A program made the position numbers and the translations under genes. A DNA stretch of 64,000 nucleotides from Sphingopyxis sp. OPL5 (GTDB lineage Bacteria; Pseudomonadota; Alphaproteobacteria; Sphingomonadales; Sphingomonadaceae): positions 1,854,001 to 1,918,000 of the forward strand of contig NZ_CP060725.1 in NCBI RefSeq assembly GCF_003797775.2. Direction: 5' to 3'. Below the pieces are notes generated by a model that saw only the letters and a list, made by a program, of their open reading frames with translations, made no database searches and had not been told where the DNA came from. Shown piece by piece: positions 1 through 8,253 of this stretch (position 1 is its first letter; the number at the start of each line of letters is the position of its first letter).

Positions 1-770
1 CGGTGACCGCCGAGGAAGCCGTCGCGATCGCGTTGAACAGCAATCCCGACATCGAGGCCGCGAATCAGCTCGTCAACGCCAGCCGCGCCGACATCGGCGT
101 CGCGCGCGCGACCCGGCTACCCAAATTGTCGGCGACGACGAACGGCGGTTACAACAACAACCTCAATTCGGTGACGAGCGCGACGTCCGAAAACGTCACG
201 ACCAGCGTACAGGCCGCGCTGTCGCTGACGATCCCGATCTTCCAGGGCGGGCGCCCGGCGGCGCAGGTCCGCCAGGCGCAGTCGCGCAGCAGCCAGGCGA
301 TCGAAAATTATGTCGCGACCGAACGCGGCGTCATCGCCCAGACGCGCGGCGCCTATGCCGCCTGGCAGGCGAACGAGCGGATCATCGCCGCGACCCAGCA
401 GGCGGTGAGCGCCAACGGCCTGTCGCTCGAGGGCGTGCGCGCCGAAAACAGCGTCGGCACCCGCTCGATCCTCGACATATTGAACGCCGAACAGGAATAT
501 CTGAACACCCAGGTCCAGCTCGTCTCGGCGCGCCGCAACTCCTATGTCGCCGCCTTCTCGGTCCTAGCCGCGATGGGCAAGGCGGAGGCCCGCGACCTCG
601 GGATCGAGGGCGGCGCGCTCTACGACCCCGCGGTCAATTACGAACGGGTGAAGGGCAAGGTCTTCGACTGGGACGACGATCCCAAGCCGCAGCAGGTCGC
701 GACCGACACCCGCGCCGTGCCCGCCGCCAACGCCAATGTGCCCGCCGGCGATCCGCTGACGCCACAATAA
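1..770 (+). CDS. TolC-family outer membrane efflux protein, C-terminal part (5' end outside window)
   Basis: The reading frame is open from the window edge and gives about 255 residues of an outer membrane factor, the trimeric channel used by RND and type I export systems. The visible part carries long alternating helices with Ala/Gln-rich heptads and the motif SVGTRSILDILNAEQEYL (about residues 150-167), typical of the second OEP repeat of TolC. The C-terminal tail after about residue 200 is polar and Pro/Ala-rich, as often seen in sphingomonad TolC proteins. The start, signal peptide and first OEP repeat lie upstream of base 1. The partner transporter is not visible, so substrate cannot be inferred. 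Confidence 0.85.
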   Translation, partial: VTAEEAVAIALNSNPDIEAANQLVNASRADIGVARATRLPKLSATTNGGYNNNLNSVTSATSENVTTSVQAALSLTIPIFQGGRPAAQVRQAQSRSSQAIENYVATERGVIAQTRGAYAAWQANERIIAATQQAVSANGLSLEGVRAENSVGTRSILDILNAEQEYLNTQVQLVSARRNSYVAAFSVLAAMGKAEARDLGIEGGALYDPAVNYERVKGKVFDWDDDPKPQQVATDTRAVPAANANVPAGDPLTPQ

Positions 771-848
771 GGCTTGGCAAGCATCGCCCGGCACCGGTAT
801 GAACATGGTTAATCGACCGCTTTTCGGACGATGCCGCAGGGGGCCATA

Positions 849-1274
849 ATGGGCGACATGTCGCGTGAACCGTCGATGGAGGACATACTATCGTCGATTC
901 GGCGCGTCATCGCGCGCGACGAAGCCCCCGGCGCGGTACGCGAAGTCCGCGCCCCGGCGTCCGAGGATGTGCTCGAACTTCACGACGAAGAGGATGAGGC
1001 CGAGGGTGCAGCCCCCGTCGCCGGCGAAGAAGAGCTTGTCTCCGCCGCCAGCGCCGACGCCGCGCGGCAGTCGCTCGAAGCGCTGACCGCCGCGGTGACC
1101 CCGGCGGTCGCCGCCGCGGTGTCCGCCCCCGCCGCGACCGCCCGCACGATGGAAGATGTCGTCCTCGACGCGCTGCGCCCGATGCTCAAGGATTGGCTCG
1201 ACACCAACCTGCCGCCGCTCGTCGAAGCGATGGTGGCGAAGGAAATCAGCCGGATTACCGGCAAGAAATTCTGA
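849..1274 (+). CDS. DUF2497 / PopZ-like protein
   Basis: This 141-residue acidic protein has the DUF2497 layout: a short conserved N-terminal block (EPSMEDILSSIRRVI), a low-complexity Glu/Asp/Ala/Pro middle, and a conserved C-terminal helical block (VVLDALRPMLKDWLDTNLP). The same architecture is found in PopZ, the polar scaffold of Caulobacter that anchors chromosome origins; a polar-organising role here is inferred from family only. The ATG at 849 follows an AGGGGG stretch by five bases; an in-frame ATG at 858 is the main alternative and the open frame reaches back to 831. It follows the TolC gene by about 80 bases on the same strand. Confidence 0.8.
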   Translation: MGDMSREPSMEDILSSIRRVIARDEAPGAVREVRAPASEDVLELHDEEDEAEGAAPVAGEEELVSAASADAARQSLEALTAAVTPAVAAAVSAPAATARTMEDVVLDALRPMLKDWLDTNLPPLVEAMVAKEISRITGKKF

Positions 1275-1290
1275 GGTCCGAATCGCCTCG

Positions 1291-1470
1291 TCAGGCGCTG
1301 TGCCGCTTGGCGAAGCGAAGGCCGACCCACCAAAATAAGAGAAACATCACGGCCTGATAAGCGGACACGATCCGGCTGTCGGGAAAGATGACCTGCGGCA
1401 CGACGATCAACAGGACGCCTATTCCGGTATAGAGGAAAGTCAGGACGCAGCCCGCCAAAGTGGCTGGCAT
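1291..1470 (-). CDS. small two-helix membrane protein, hypothetical
   Basis: The frame encodes a 59-residue protein from the ATG at 1470, with two clear hydrophobic segments (about residues 5-28 and 38-52) and a basic C-terminus (RFAKRHSA). It lies 47 bases downstream of nudC on the same strand and may be the last gene of that operon. The frame stays open upstream through nudC, but that part is an antisense-like shadow of the NudC gene in another frame. No family is recognised. A GGAGGA sequence near 1506-1511 lies too far upstream for this ATG, so the true start is uncertain. Confidence 0.5.
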   Translation of the reverse strand: MPATLAGCVLTFLYTGIGVLLIVVPQVIFPDSRIVSAYQAVMFLLFWWVGLRFAKRHSA

Positions 1471-1517
1471 ATAAGAGATGCCAGCCTTCTCGAAGAGGAT
1501 ATGCTTCCTCCTCTTCG

Positions 1518-2387
1518 TCAACCCGCCCAATCCTCCAGCAGATATCTTGCGATCGCCAGCGGCGGCGGCGCCATGAACGGCGCGCCCATGTCGCCCGCCA
1601 GCGCCGCGCGCACCTCGGTGCGGTCGACCCACATCGCCGCCTCGATCTCGGTCGTGTCGAGGGTCAGCGCCGGATCGTCCGTCACCGCGCGCGCGCCGAT
1701 CATCAGCGACGAGGGGAAGGGCCAGGGCTGGCTCGCCACATAGCACACGTCCGACACGCGGATCCCCGCCTCCTCGAACAATTCGCGCGCCACCGCTTCC
1801 TCGAGCGATTCGCCCGGCTCGACGAACCCCGCGAGCGCCGAAAAGAAACCCGGCGGGAAGCCGCCCTGCCGCCCGACGAGCACCCGGTCCTCGCATTCGG
1901 CGAGCATGATCACCACCGGGTCGACGCGCGGAAAATGTTCGGCGTTGCACGTCGCGCACTGGCGGCCCCAGCCGCCGCGGAACAACGCGCTCGGGTTCCC
2001 GCACACCGCGCAGAAGCGGTGCCGCGCATGCCAGTCGACCAGGCTGCGCGCGCCGCCATAAAGCGCCGCTTCCTCGCCCGACAGCAACGGCAACAGCCGC
2101 ATCACGGTGCGCGAGCGCGCGTCGATCCGCTGGCTCGGCGCGGGTTCGCGCACGAAATGCGGCACCCCCGCCTCGTCGATCCCCAGCAGCATCGGCGCGC
2201 GATCGTCGGCGGGATCGAAGGCCTCCCAGAGCAGCCCCCCGCCCTCGCCGGGCACGAAGTCGATCCCGTCGAGCACGAGGCATCGCGCGCGCGGATCGGC
2301 CGCGACCGCCGCGAAGGCGGCGGCGTCGGTGCGAACCTGGTCGGCGCGGTCGAGCCGCGCCCCGGTGAACCCCAGCGGCAGCGGCAT
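1518..2387 (-). CDS. nudC: NAD(+)/NADH pyrophosphatase, Nudix family (NudC)
   Basis: This 289-residue protein hydrolyses NAD(H) to NMN(H) and AMP; family members also remove NAD caps from RNA. It has the complete NudC layout: an N-terminal domain, a four-cysteine zinc ribbon (C126, C129, C144, C147), a full Nudix box at residues 187-209 (G..E..RE..EE.G pattern intact) and the NudC-specific SQPWPFPSS motif at 219-227. The ATG at 2387 overlaps the TGA of the upstream serine hydrolase gene by one base (TGATG), indicating translational coupling in the mutY-hydrolase-nudC operon. All three products suit small-molecule or nucleotide housekeeping, but the hydrolase link is unexplained. Confidence 0.93.
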   Translation of the reverse strand: MPLPLGFTGARLDRADQVRTDAAAFAAVAADPRARCLVLDGIDFVPGEGGGLLWEAFDPADDRAPMLLGIDEAGVPHFVREPAPSQRIDARSRTVMRLLPLLSGEEAALYGGARSLVDWHARHRFCAVCGNPSALFRGGWGRQCATCNAEHFPRVDPVVIMLAECEDRVLVGRQGGFPPGFFSALAGFVEPGESLEEAVARELFEEAGIRVSDVCYVASQPWPFPSSLMIGARAVTDDPALTLDTTEIEAAMWVDRTEVRAALAGDMGAPFMAPPPLAIARYLLEDWAG

Positions 2388-3673
2388 CAGCCGAGGACGT
2401 CCTTGATCACGGTCTCGCCGAACTTCGCCTGGAACGAGACGGTTTCGGGCGGCATGATCTGCGTATAGCCGCCGACGCGATAGCCGAGCTTGCGGTGGAC
2501 GAAGCCGATCGTCCCCGCCGCGCCCGCCCAGCCGAACAGCCCCTCGCCGCCCGGCGAGGTCGGCAGCGACACGCGGCCGCCGGCGCCGAACCCCTGCCCG
2601 TCGACGAAGGTCCCTTTGCGGTCGACCGCGTCGCTCAGCATGTTCGACATCGCCAGCCGCGCGGTCTCGACCTTCATCACCCTTCTGCCACCGGTTTCGC
2701 CTTCCCCCAGCAACATCGCGAGAAAACGGTCGTAATCGCGCGCGCTCGACACAAGACCCCCGCCGCCGAACGGATAGGGCGGCTTGTCGAGATAGATCGA
2801 ACTCGTCGCCGGGTCGAAGGGGATCAGCGCCCCGGCGAACGCCGCATAATTGCTCGTGAAGCGCCCGACGTCCTTCGCCGCGACCATGAACCCCGTGCTC
2901 GTCATGCCGAGCGGATCGAACAGCCGCGCCTTCAAAAAGGCGTCGAAGCTCTGCCCCGACACCACCTCGATCACCCGCCCCATCAGGTCGAGCCCGATCG
3001 AATAGCTCCATTTCGTCCCCGGCTCATAGACGAGCGGCAGCGCCGCGAGCCGGTCGGCCATCGCGGCAAGACTGGGCGCCGGGGTGACCGGCGGGAAGCC
3101 CGGCAGCGCCACCTTGCTCGCCTGCCCGCCGACGATGCCATTGTCGTCATAGGCCTTTTTGATCGGCCCCTTCTGGATGATGTTATAGCCGAGCCCCGCG
3201 GTGTGGGTCAGCAGGTGCCGCACCGTGATCATCGTCCTGGCGGGATGCACGGCGGTGATCGACCCGTCGGGGACATCCTGCACCTGCATCTTCGCAAAAG
3301 CGGGCAGGAAGTCGGCGATCGGCTGGTCGAGCGTCATCTTGCCGTCCTCGATCAGCAGCATCGCGGCGATGCCGGTGACCGGCTTGGTCATCGAATAGAG
3401 CCGCCACAAGGTGTCGGGACCGACCGGCACCCCATCGCTCAGCGACTGCACCCCGGCGCCGAAGAAGGCGGCGTCCTCTTGCCCCTTGCCGATCGCGGCG
3501 AGGGTGCCGGCGAGTTCGCGGCGGTCGACGAAGCCCTTGATGAATTCGTGCGTCGCGGGATAGAGTTGCGCCCCGCCTTCCTTCCACGCCCACGCCGCAT
3601 GGGGGAGCAGCAGGCCGCCGCCGCCAAGCGCGAGGCCGCCGAGCATCGCGCGGCGCGAAACCATCATGTTCAT
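2387..3673 (-). CDS. serine hydrolase of the class C beta-lactamase / esterase family, Tat-exported
   Basis: The 428-residue protein belongs to the beta-lactamase-like serine hydrolases (PF00144), which include esterases such as EstB and D-alanyl-D-alanine peptidases. The catalytic SxxK is seen as SMTK at residues 94-97, and YSIG in WSYSIGLDL fits the family's tyrosine motif. The N-terminus (VSRRAMLGGLALGGGG, ending AWA near residue 29) looks like a twin-arginine signal peptide, so a periplasmic location is likely. Its ATG overlaps the mutY TGA by four bases (ATGA) and its own stop is fused to the nudC start. True beta-lactamase activity should not be assumed. Confidence 0.87.
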   Translation of the reverse strand: MNMMVSRRAMLGGLALGGGGLLLPHAAWAWKEGGAQLYPATHEFIKGFVDRRELAGTLAAIGKGQEDAAFFGAGVQSLSDGVPVGPDTLWRLYSMTKPVTGIAAMLLIEDGKMTLDQPIADFLPAFAKMQVQDVPDGSITAVHPARTMITVRHLLTHTAGLGYNIIQKGPIKKAYDDNGIVGGQASKVALPGFPPVTPAPSLAAMADRLAALPLVYEPGTKWSYSIGLDLMGRVIEVVSGQSFDAFLKARLFDPLGMTSTGFMVAAKDVGRFTSNYAAFAGALIPFDPATSSIYLDKPPYPFGGGGLVSSARDYDRFLAMLLGEGETGGRRVMKVETARLAMSNMLSDAVDRKGTFVDGQGFGAGGRVSLPTSPGGEGLFGWAGAAGTIGFVHRKLGYRVGGYTQIMPPETVSFQAKFGETVIKDVLG

Positions 3674-4698
3674 GCATCTCTCTCCAGCATCTTGTCGGTC
3701 AGTTTGCGATAGAGCGTCGGCAGCCCCGCCGCGTCAAGCTCCGCGATCGGCCACCACAGGCCTTCCGCTGCGGCATCGCGCGATTCGGGCGGAACTTGGC
3801 GGCGCACCAGCACCAGCGTCAGGTCGAAATGGGTGAAGCCATGGTCGACCGACACCAGTCCCGACTCGCCCGGTGGCGCATCGCTCCACTCCCCGCCGGG
3901 CAGCGCGCGCATCCCGCCGAGCATGCCCTTGTCGGGGCGCTTGACCAGCCAGACCTGCCCGTCGCGCTCGATCCACCAGGCGACGCCATGCCGCCACGGC
4001 TTGGCCTTCTTCGGCGGCTTGACCGGCAACCGGTCGATGTCGGCGCGGCCGCGCGCGCGGCAATCGGCCGTCACCGGACAGATGCCGCACGCCGGGCTGC
4101 GCGGGGTGCAGATGGTCGCGCCAAGGTCCATCAGCGCCTGCGCGAAATCGCCCGGACGATCGCCTGGCACCAGCGGCGCCAACTCGCGTTTGATGTCGCG
4201 CTTGGCGGCGGGAAGCGGGGTCTCGATCAGCCGGTGGCGCGCGATCACCCGTTCGATATTGGCGTCGACCACCACCGCCGGCCGGCCGAAGGCGATCGCC
4301 GCGACCGCCGCCGCGGTATAGTCGCCGACCCCGGGCAAGGCGCGCAGCCCGGCCTCGCTGTCCGGAAAGACGCCGCCATGCTCGCCCACCACCGCCCGTG
4401 CGCAGGCGAGCAGGTTGCGCGCGCGGGCATAATAGCCGAGCCCCGCCCACGCCGCCATGACGTCGGCGTCGTCCGCCGCGGCGAGGTCGGCAACGGTCGG
4501 CCAGCGCGCCGTGAAGCGCTCGAAATAGGCCGCCACCGCCGCGACGGTCGTCTGCTGCAGCATGATCTCGGCCATCCACACGCGATAGGGGTCGGGCACC
4601 GCATCGCTGCCCGGCGGCACCCGCCAGGGCAGCACCCGCGCCGCGCGGTCGTACCAGCCGAGCAGGCGCGCCGCGAAGTCTGAAGTCTGGACGCTCAC
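3670..4698 (-). CDS. mutY: A/G-specific adenine glycosylase MutY
   Basis: MutY removes adenine mispaired with 8-oxoguanine. The 342-residue product shows the helix-hairpin-helix GPD fold: AEIMLQQTT with the catalytic Glu, LPGVGDYTA hairpin, VDANIERV with the catalytic Asp, then a C-x6-C-x2-C-x5-C iron-sulfur ligand set (CTPRSPACGICPVTADC) and a C-terminal MutT-like domain that reads 8-oxoG. I place the start at GTG 4698, preceded by a G-rich ribosome site; the frame is open to 4785 but the extra residues are Arg/Ser/Pro-rich and unlike MutY. It is divergent from dciA with only 26 bases between starts, and overlaps the downstream hydrolase gene by four bases. Confidence 0.94.
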   Translation of the reverse strand: MSVQTSDFAARLLGWYDRAARVLPWRVPPGSDAVPDPYRVWMAEIMLQQTTVAAVAAYFERFTARWPTVADLAAADDADVMAAWAGLGYYARARNLLACARAVVGEHGGVFPDSEAGLRALPGVGDYTAAAVAAIAFGRPAVVVDANIERVIARHRLIETPLPAAKRDIKRELAPLVPGDRPGDFAQALMDLGATICTPRSPACGICPVTADCRARGRADIDRLPVKPPKKAKPWRHGVAWWIERDGQVWLVKRPDKGMLGGMRALPGGEWSDAPPGESGLVSVDHGFTHFDLTLVLVRRQVPPESRDAAAEGLWWPIAELDAAGLPTLYRKLTDKMLERDA

Positions 4699-4724
4699 CC
4701 CCCGCCTATGGCATGGCGCTCCCG

Positions 4725-5297
4725 ATGGCGAAAGACGCGAGCGACGACGGCCCGGCCGCAAAGCCCAAGGCGAAGAAGGCGGCAAAACCCACCAAGCCGA
4801 AGCCGCGCCCTTATGAACGCCCGCGCGGCGGCGAGGCGCGCTCGATTGCCGACCTCGTCCCCGAAATCGGCCGCACCGCCTTTCGCAAATTCGGCTTCAT
4901 CCAAAGCTCGGTGGTCAGCCGCTGGCGCGAGATCGTCGGCGAAAAGCTCGCCGACGTGACACAGCCCGCGATGATCCGCTTTCCCGTCGGGCAAAAGGCC
5001 GGCGGCACGCTCCACCTGACGATCAGCGGCGCCCACGCCCCGATGCTCCAGCATGTCGCCCCCGACCTCATCGCCGCGGTCAACCGCTTCTTCGGCTATG
5101 CCGCGATCGCCCATGTCCGCATGGCGCACGGCCATGTCACCCCGGCGCCCGCCGTTCAGCAACCGGCAATGCTCAAGCCGGTACCCGCCGAACTGGGGGA
5201 CAGTTTGCGCGACATCGGCGACCCCGAGCTTCGGACCGTCCTCGAACGGATGGCCGCCGGGCTCGGCGCCGCGCCCAAAATCCCCCGCATCAGTTGA
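4725..5297 (+). CDS. dciA: DciA-family (DUF721) DnaB-helicase-interacting protein
   Basis: The 190-residue protein has a basic Lys/Pro/Ala-rich N-terminal tail (about residues 8-40) followed by a DUF721 domain (RSIADLVPEIGRTAFRKFGF, then SRWREIVGEKLADVTQP). DUF721 proteins related to DciA assist loading of the replicative helicase in bacteria lacking DnaC/DnaI. The C-terminal third (after about 140) is less conserved. An in-frame ATG at 4713 is an alternative start; neither has a strong ribosome site. Promoters for this gene and for mutY must overlap the opposite gene, since the starts are almost back to back. The DsbA-like gene follows within about 20 bases. Confidence 0.82.
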   Translation: MAKDASDDGPAAKPKAKKAAKPTKPKPRPYERPRGGEARSIADLVPEIGRTAFRKFGFIQSSVVSRWREIVGEKLADVTQPAMIRFPVGQKAGGTLHLTISGAHAPMLQHVAPDLIAAVNRFFGYAAIAHVRMAHGHVTPAPAVQQPAMLKPVPAELGDSLRDIGDPELRTVLERMAAGLGAAPKIPRIS

Positions 5298-5314
5298 GGA
5301 AGAACCAGGTCGCC

Positions 5315-6061
5315 ATGTTCGCCGCCCGTCTGAAAATGCCCGTCGCACTGGCCGCGCTCGGTATCGCCGCCTTCGCCCTCCAGCCGGCTATTTCAACGGC
5401 CAAGCCCGCCGCGAAGCCCGCCGCCAAGGCTGCCCCCGTCGGTCCGCGCTGGTCAGCGACGGTGACGACGAGTTCGATCGGCGCCTATCTCGTCGGCAAC
5501 CCCGATGCGAAGGTGAAGCTGGTCGAATATTTCAGCTACACCTGCAGCCATTGCGCCGATTTCGCCACGCTGTCGGCGGTTCCGCTCAAGACGCTCTATG
5601 TCGACAAGGGGCTAGTCCTCTTCGAATATCGCAACCTCGTGCGCGACCCCGTCGACATGACCGCCGCGCTGCTCGCGCGCTGCGGCGGGAGCAAGGCGTT
5701 CGCAGGCAATCACCAGGCGATCTTCGCCGCACAGCCGGCATGGCTCGGCAAGGTCGTCAAGGCGACCGACAAGCAGAAGACGAGCTGGTTCGAAGGCACC
5801 ACCGGCGAGCGCGCGCGCAAGATCGCCGCCGACACCGGGCTCGCCGCGATCATGACCGCGCGCGGCTATACGGCGGCGCAGCAGAATGCCTGCCTCGACG
5901 ACGGGGTCGCGCAGGCCGAACTCACCGGCATGACCAATATCGGCCGCAATGCCGACCGCGTCACGGGCACACCCACCTTCTACATCAACGGCCGCGATGC
6001 CGAAGTCACCACCTGGCCGGCGATCAAATCGCAACTCGACCTTGCGCTCAAACCTTCCTAA
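5315..6061 (+). CDS. DsbA-family thiol:disulfide protein (first of tandem pair)
   Basis: The 248-residue protein has a signal peptide (about residues 1-28), an Ala/Lys/Pro-rich linker and a DsbA/thioredoxin-like domain with the redox motif CSHC in VEYFSYTCSHCADF. The cis-proline loop GTPTFYING lies near the C-terminus. It is predicted to be periplasmic and to catalyse or shuffle disulfides. The frame can be read from a TTG at 5294, but the ATG at 5315 directly precedes the basic N-region of the signal peptide. It sits between dciA and a close paralogue (6098-6832). CSHC is not the classic CPHC of E. coli DsbA, so redox potential and substrate are uncertain. Confidence 0.86.
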   Translation: MFAARLKMPVALAALGIAAFALQPAISTAKPAAKPAAKAAPVGPRWSATVTTSSIGAYLVGNPDAKVKLVEYFSYTCSHCADFATLSAVPLKTLYVDKGLVLFEYRNLVRDPVDMTAALLARCGGSKAFAGNHQAIFAAQPAWLGKVVKATDKQKTSWFEGTTGERARKIAADTGLAAIMTARGYTAAQQNACLDDGVAQAELTGMTNIGRNADRVTGTPTFYINGRDAEVTTWPAIKSQLDLALKPS

Positions 6062-6097
6062 AAGCGCCGCATTCCCCGATTTGGAGAGACACAGACC

Positions 6098-6832
6098 ATG
6101 ATGCGTACCTTGCTCCTGACCTCGATGGCCGCGCTTGCCCTGGCCGCGTGCGGCGACACCAAGACCGATCCCGCCAAGGAACAGGCGGCGATCGCCAAGG
6201 TCGCCGCGCCCGCGGGCAAGAGCTGGTCGCAGACCGTCGTCAAGACCCCCGAGGGCGGCTATCTGATGGGCAACCCCGACGCCCCGATCAAGCTCGTCGA
6301 ATATGGCTCTTTGACCTGTTCGCACTGCGCCGATTTCTCGAACGAAAGCCATGAGGAACTGTCGCGCGACTTCGTCGACACCGGCCGCGTCAGCTTCGAA
6401 ATGCGCAACTATGTCCGCGACGGCATCGACGCGACCGCCGCCGCCGTCATCCACTGCGCCCCGGCCGAACGCTATTTCCCGCTGTTGGAAAACACCTTCG
6501 CCGCGCAGGCCGAAATCTTCGCCAATGCGCAGGCCAATGAAGCCGGCTTCCAGGCGGCGATGCAGCTGGCGCCGAACCAGCGCTTCCCGGCGCTCGCCAA
6601 GGCGATCAAGCTCGACCAGTTCTTCCAGGCGCGCGGCATGACCGCCGACCAGATCAACAGCTGTCTCGGCAACATCGCCAACATCGAAGCGCTCGAAAAG
6701 GGCGTCAACGCCGCCAACGAGAAATATAATATCGCGGGCACGCCGACCTTCCTCATCAACGGCGCGGTTGCCGAAGGCATCGGCACCTGGCCGGTGCTGC
6801 GCGACCGCCTGAAGACGCTCGGCGCGCGCTGA
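6098..6832 (+). CDS. DsbA-family thiol:disulfide lipoprotein (second of tandem pair)
   Basis: This 244-residue paralogue of the upstream protein has a lipoprotein signal with lipobox LAAC (Cys18), then the same domain: GGYLMGNPDAPIKLVEYGS, the redox motif CSHC, an inserted all-helical region, and the cis-proline loop GTPTFLING. Lipidation suggests a membrane-anchored version, while the neighbour carries an ordinary signal peptide. The two share the whole fold, so they probably arose by tandem duplication. The ribosome site GGAGAG lies about nine bases upstream. In this genome the next gene would be smc, but a mobile element now separates them. Confidence 0.86.
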   Translation: MMRTLLLTSMAALALAACGDTKTDPAKEQAAIAKVAAPAGKSWSQTVVKTPEGGYLMGNPDAPIKLVEYGSLTCSHCADFSNESHEELSRDFVDTGRVSFEMRNYVRDGIDATAAAVIHCAPAERYFPLLENTFAAQAEIFANAQANEAGFQAAMQLAPNQRFPALAKAIKLDQFFQARGMTADQINSCLGNIANIEALEKGVNAANEKYNIAGTPTFLINGAVAEGIGTWPVLRDRLKTLGAR

Positions 6833-6844
6833 TCGCATGTTTCG

Positions 6845-6962
6845 CCCTCCCCTTCAGGGGAGGGCAGCGAGACTTGGCAGCTTGCTGCCTAGTCGCAGCG
6901 GGTGGGGTTTTTCGGCCTTGCGCTACGCCGCGAGCCCCCACCCCAACCCCCTCCCTGAAGGG
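6845..6962. repeat. palindromic intergenic element, left part, interrupted by the insertion element
   Basis: The stretch starts with the palindrome CTCCCCTTCAGGGGAG (6847-6862), carries a GGGTGGGG...CCCCACCCC pair of arms, and ends with CTCCCTGAAGGG (6951-6962). Across the insertion, the same palindrome reappears at 9800-9815. Taken together this is one roughly 130-bp GC-rich inverted-repeat unit of the kind scattered between sphingomonad genes, split by the IS1595-type element. A solo palindrome of the same sequence lies at 42956-42971. Confidence 0.7.
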
Positions 6963-6983
6963 ACCTATATACGTGTGTGACCT
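6960..6983 (+). repeat. left terminal inverted repeat of the insertion element
   Basis: GGGACCTATATACGTGTGTG followed by ACCT. It pairs with 9777-9800 read on the opposite strand, with mismatches at positions 6, 17, 18 and 24. The first three G residues also belong to the interrupted palindrome, which makes the exact boundary uncertain by a few bases. Confidence 0.75.
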
Positions 6984-6988
6984 AGCGG

Positions 6989-7447
6989 CTATTCGCCGCG
7001 CTCAACCTTGTTCCACGTGTGTGTGATTACAGCTTCTGCCGCGTCTACAATTTCGGCGCGCAGCGGCCCCCTATCGGCCTCGTAGCCCGCTTTCGCAAAT
7101 TCCTCGACTGCCATGGCTAGCCTGTCGTGCATCGCGTTGCCGGTACGCAAGCGCAGCCGTACCCTATGGCGAGCCGCTTGAAGCTCGATGTTCTTATCGC
7201 GCAAGAGTTCGTCGGTTGATCTCTGAGTCACCATGCCGCCCGGATCGATCCTAGCTTGGTCCCTCATTATCATCATGCGGCTCTCTTTTAGCGCGATGAA
7301 ATGAGCTACATCGTCGCGCAGCGCGTCAATCCACGCCTGCCTATTGCTGCTTACGGCTAACTTCCTTGCATACTTGTACGCCAAGAACGGCCCGACCGCC
7401 GCAACCAGCAGCGTCAAAATTTGCAGAATGAGCGTGGCAGTTTCCAT
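6989..7447 (-). CDS. element cargo: membrane-anchored hypothetical protein
   Basis: This 152-residue protein starts with one hydrophobic helix (about residues 5-24, ILQILTLLVAAVGPFLAY) followed by a charged, helical body (ALRDDVAHFIALKESRMMIM, then long Arg/Glu-rich helices up to the end). The layout suggests a bitopic inner-membrane protein with a cytoplasmic helical domain. Similar small proteins of unknown function are common in bacterial accessory DNA; I do not recognise a named family. It ends six bases inside the left inverted repeat and is the last gene of the element. Base composition is lower in G+C than the chromosome around it, in line with arrival with the transposon. Confidence 0.65.
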   Translation of the reverse strand: METATLILQILTLLVAAVGPFLAYKYARKLAVSSNRQAWIDALRDDVAHFIALKESRMMIMRDQARIDPGGMVTQRSTDELLRDKNIELQAARHRVRLRLRTGNAMHDRLAMAVEEFAKAGYEADRGPLRAEIVDAAEAVITHTWNKVERGE

Positions 7448-7468
7448 GAGACACTCGCTTTCCTGAGA

Positions 7469-7491
7469 AGCCCGGCGGGTTGGGCCGGGCT
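7469..7491. terminator. hairpin between the two cargo genes
   Basis: AGCCCGGC (7469-7476) pairs perfectly with GCCGGGCT (7484-7491) around a 7-base loop. It begins seven bases after the stop of the 251-residue cargo gene on the minus strand. No run of T follows on that strand, so it may act as an mRNA-stabilising hairpin or a weak attenuator rather than a full terminator. Confidence 0.45.
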
Positions 7492-7497
7492 GCCGTT

Positions 7498-8253
7498 TTA
7501 GAGGTCGTACTTTTTAGCGGGTAACATGCTCTTGATCTGCTCTAGGCGCTGGATCAACTCCGCCAAGTCATCTGGATTATCAATCACCGTTTCAATCCGC
7601 ACGGTTTCGAAATCGAAGATCGGCTTCGTGGAATTGAGAGCGATCTCGTTTCGCGGGGCTGGCTTCTGCTTCGCCTTACCCTCACCAGTGGGTGGGTCTT
7701 CGACTTCGATCACGTCATCATCCTCATCTTCAAGGACTTCATCGTCCTCGTGATTAGAATCTGACGCATCAGCGGGCGCTTCTCCATAGCTTTCGGAAAC
7801 GCCATTCGCTGCTAAATAAGCGTTTGTCTCGCTGTAACTCTTCAAGACCGGTCCCACCGCCGCGTCAGTGAACCCCTCCTTCATCAGAAAGGAAGTGATG
7901 GTTTTATCCGATGGGGCGTCGAACGACTCTCTAATGCGACGGAACAACCCCGGCGAAGCCGCTGCCGCACTGATCGCCGCACCCTTTTCGGCATCGTCGA
8001 TTCCGTGCAAGACCGACACCGCCGTTTTCGACACGCGCACCTTGCCCTTCCCTACCTTGTCCAAAAGGCCATACTGACTGAGAGCGCCGAGCAATTTTAA
8101 TGTTCGCCCGTTTAAGCCCGAAAAGCCCATGTGTTCAGCCGCTACCGCCTTGTCGATGATATTGGTTCGATCAGATTTGAATATTTTATCAACATAATCA
8201 ACAGCTTGCCCCAAAGGGATTGCCGGGTAGTTGGGGCTGCGCATCCGTGTCAT
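7498..8253 (-). CDS. element cargo: hypothetical protein with winged-helix-like N-terminus and acidic linker
   Basis: The 251-residue protein starts at the ATG 8253, seven bases after GGAG; the frame is open to 8310 but the upstream codons have no ribosome site. The N-terminal half (SPNYPAIPLGQAVDYVDKIF, LNGRTLKLLGALSQYGLLDK, KVRVSKTAVSVL) reads like a winged-helix or helix-turn-helix fold seen in a widespread uncharacterised family. Residues about 150-190 are a strongly acidic linker (DDEVLEDEDDDVIEVED), and the C-terminus is a short helical tail ending in LEQIKSMLPAKKYDL. A DNA- or protein-binding role is inferred only. Its DNA is AT-richer than the chromosome. Confidence 0.68.
   Translation of the reverse strand: MTRMRSPNYPAIPLGQAVDYVDKIFKSDRTNIIDKAVAAEHMGFSGLNGRTLKLLGALSQYGLLDKVGKGKVRVSKTAVSVLHGIDDAEKGAAISAAAASPGLFRRIRESFDAPSDKTITSFLMKEGFTDAAVGPVLKSYSETNAYLAANGVSESYGEAPADASDSNHEDDEVLEDEDDDVIEVEDPPTGEGKAKQKPAPRNEIALNSTKPIFDFETVRIETVIDNPDDLAELIQRLEQIKSMLPAKKYDL

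Noticed and set aside
1291..2283. 330-residue protein spanning the nudC gene
   Set aside because: All but the last 59 codons is a frame-shifted shadow of nudC; only the hydrophobic end looks like a real gene.
2387..3673. antibiotic-resistance beta-lactamase
   Set aside because: SMTK and the fold fit the broad serine hydrolase/esterase family; no feature marks a true class C enzyme.
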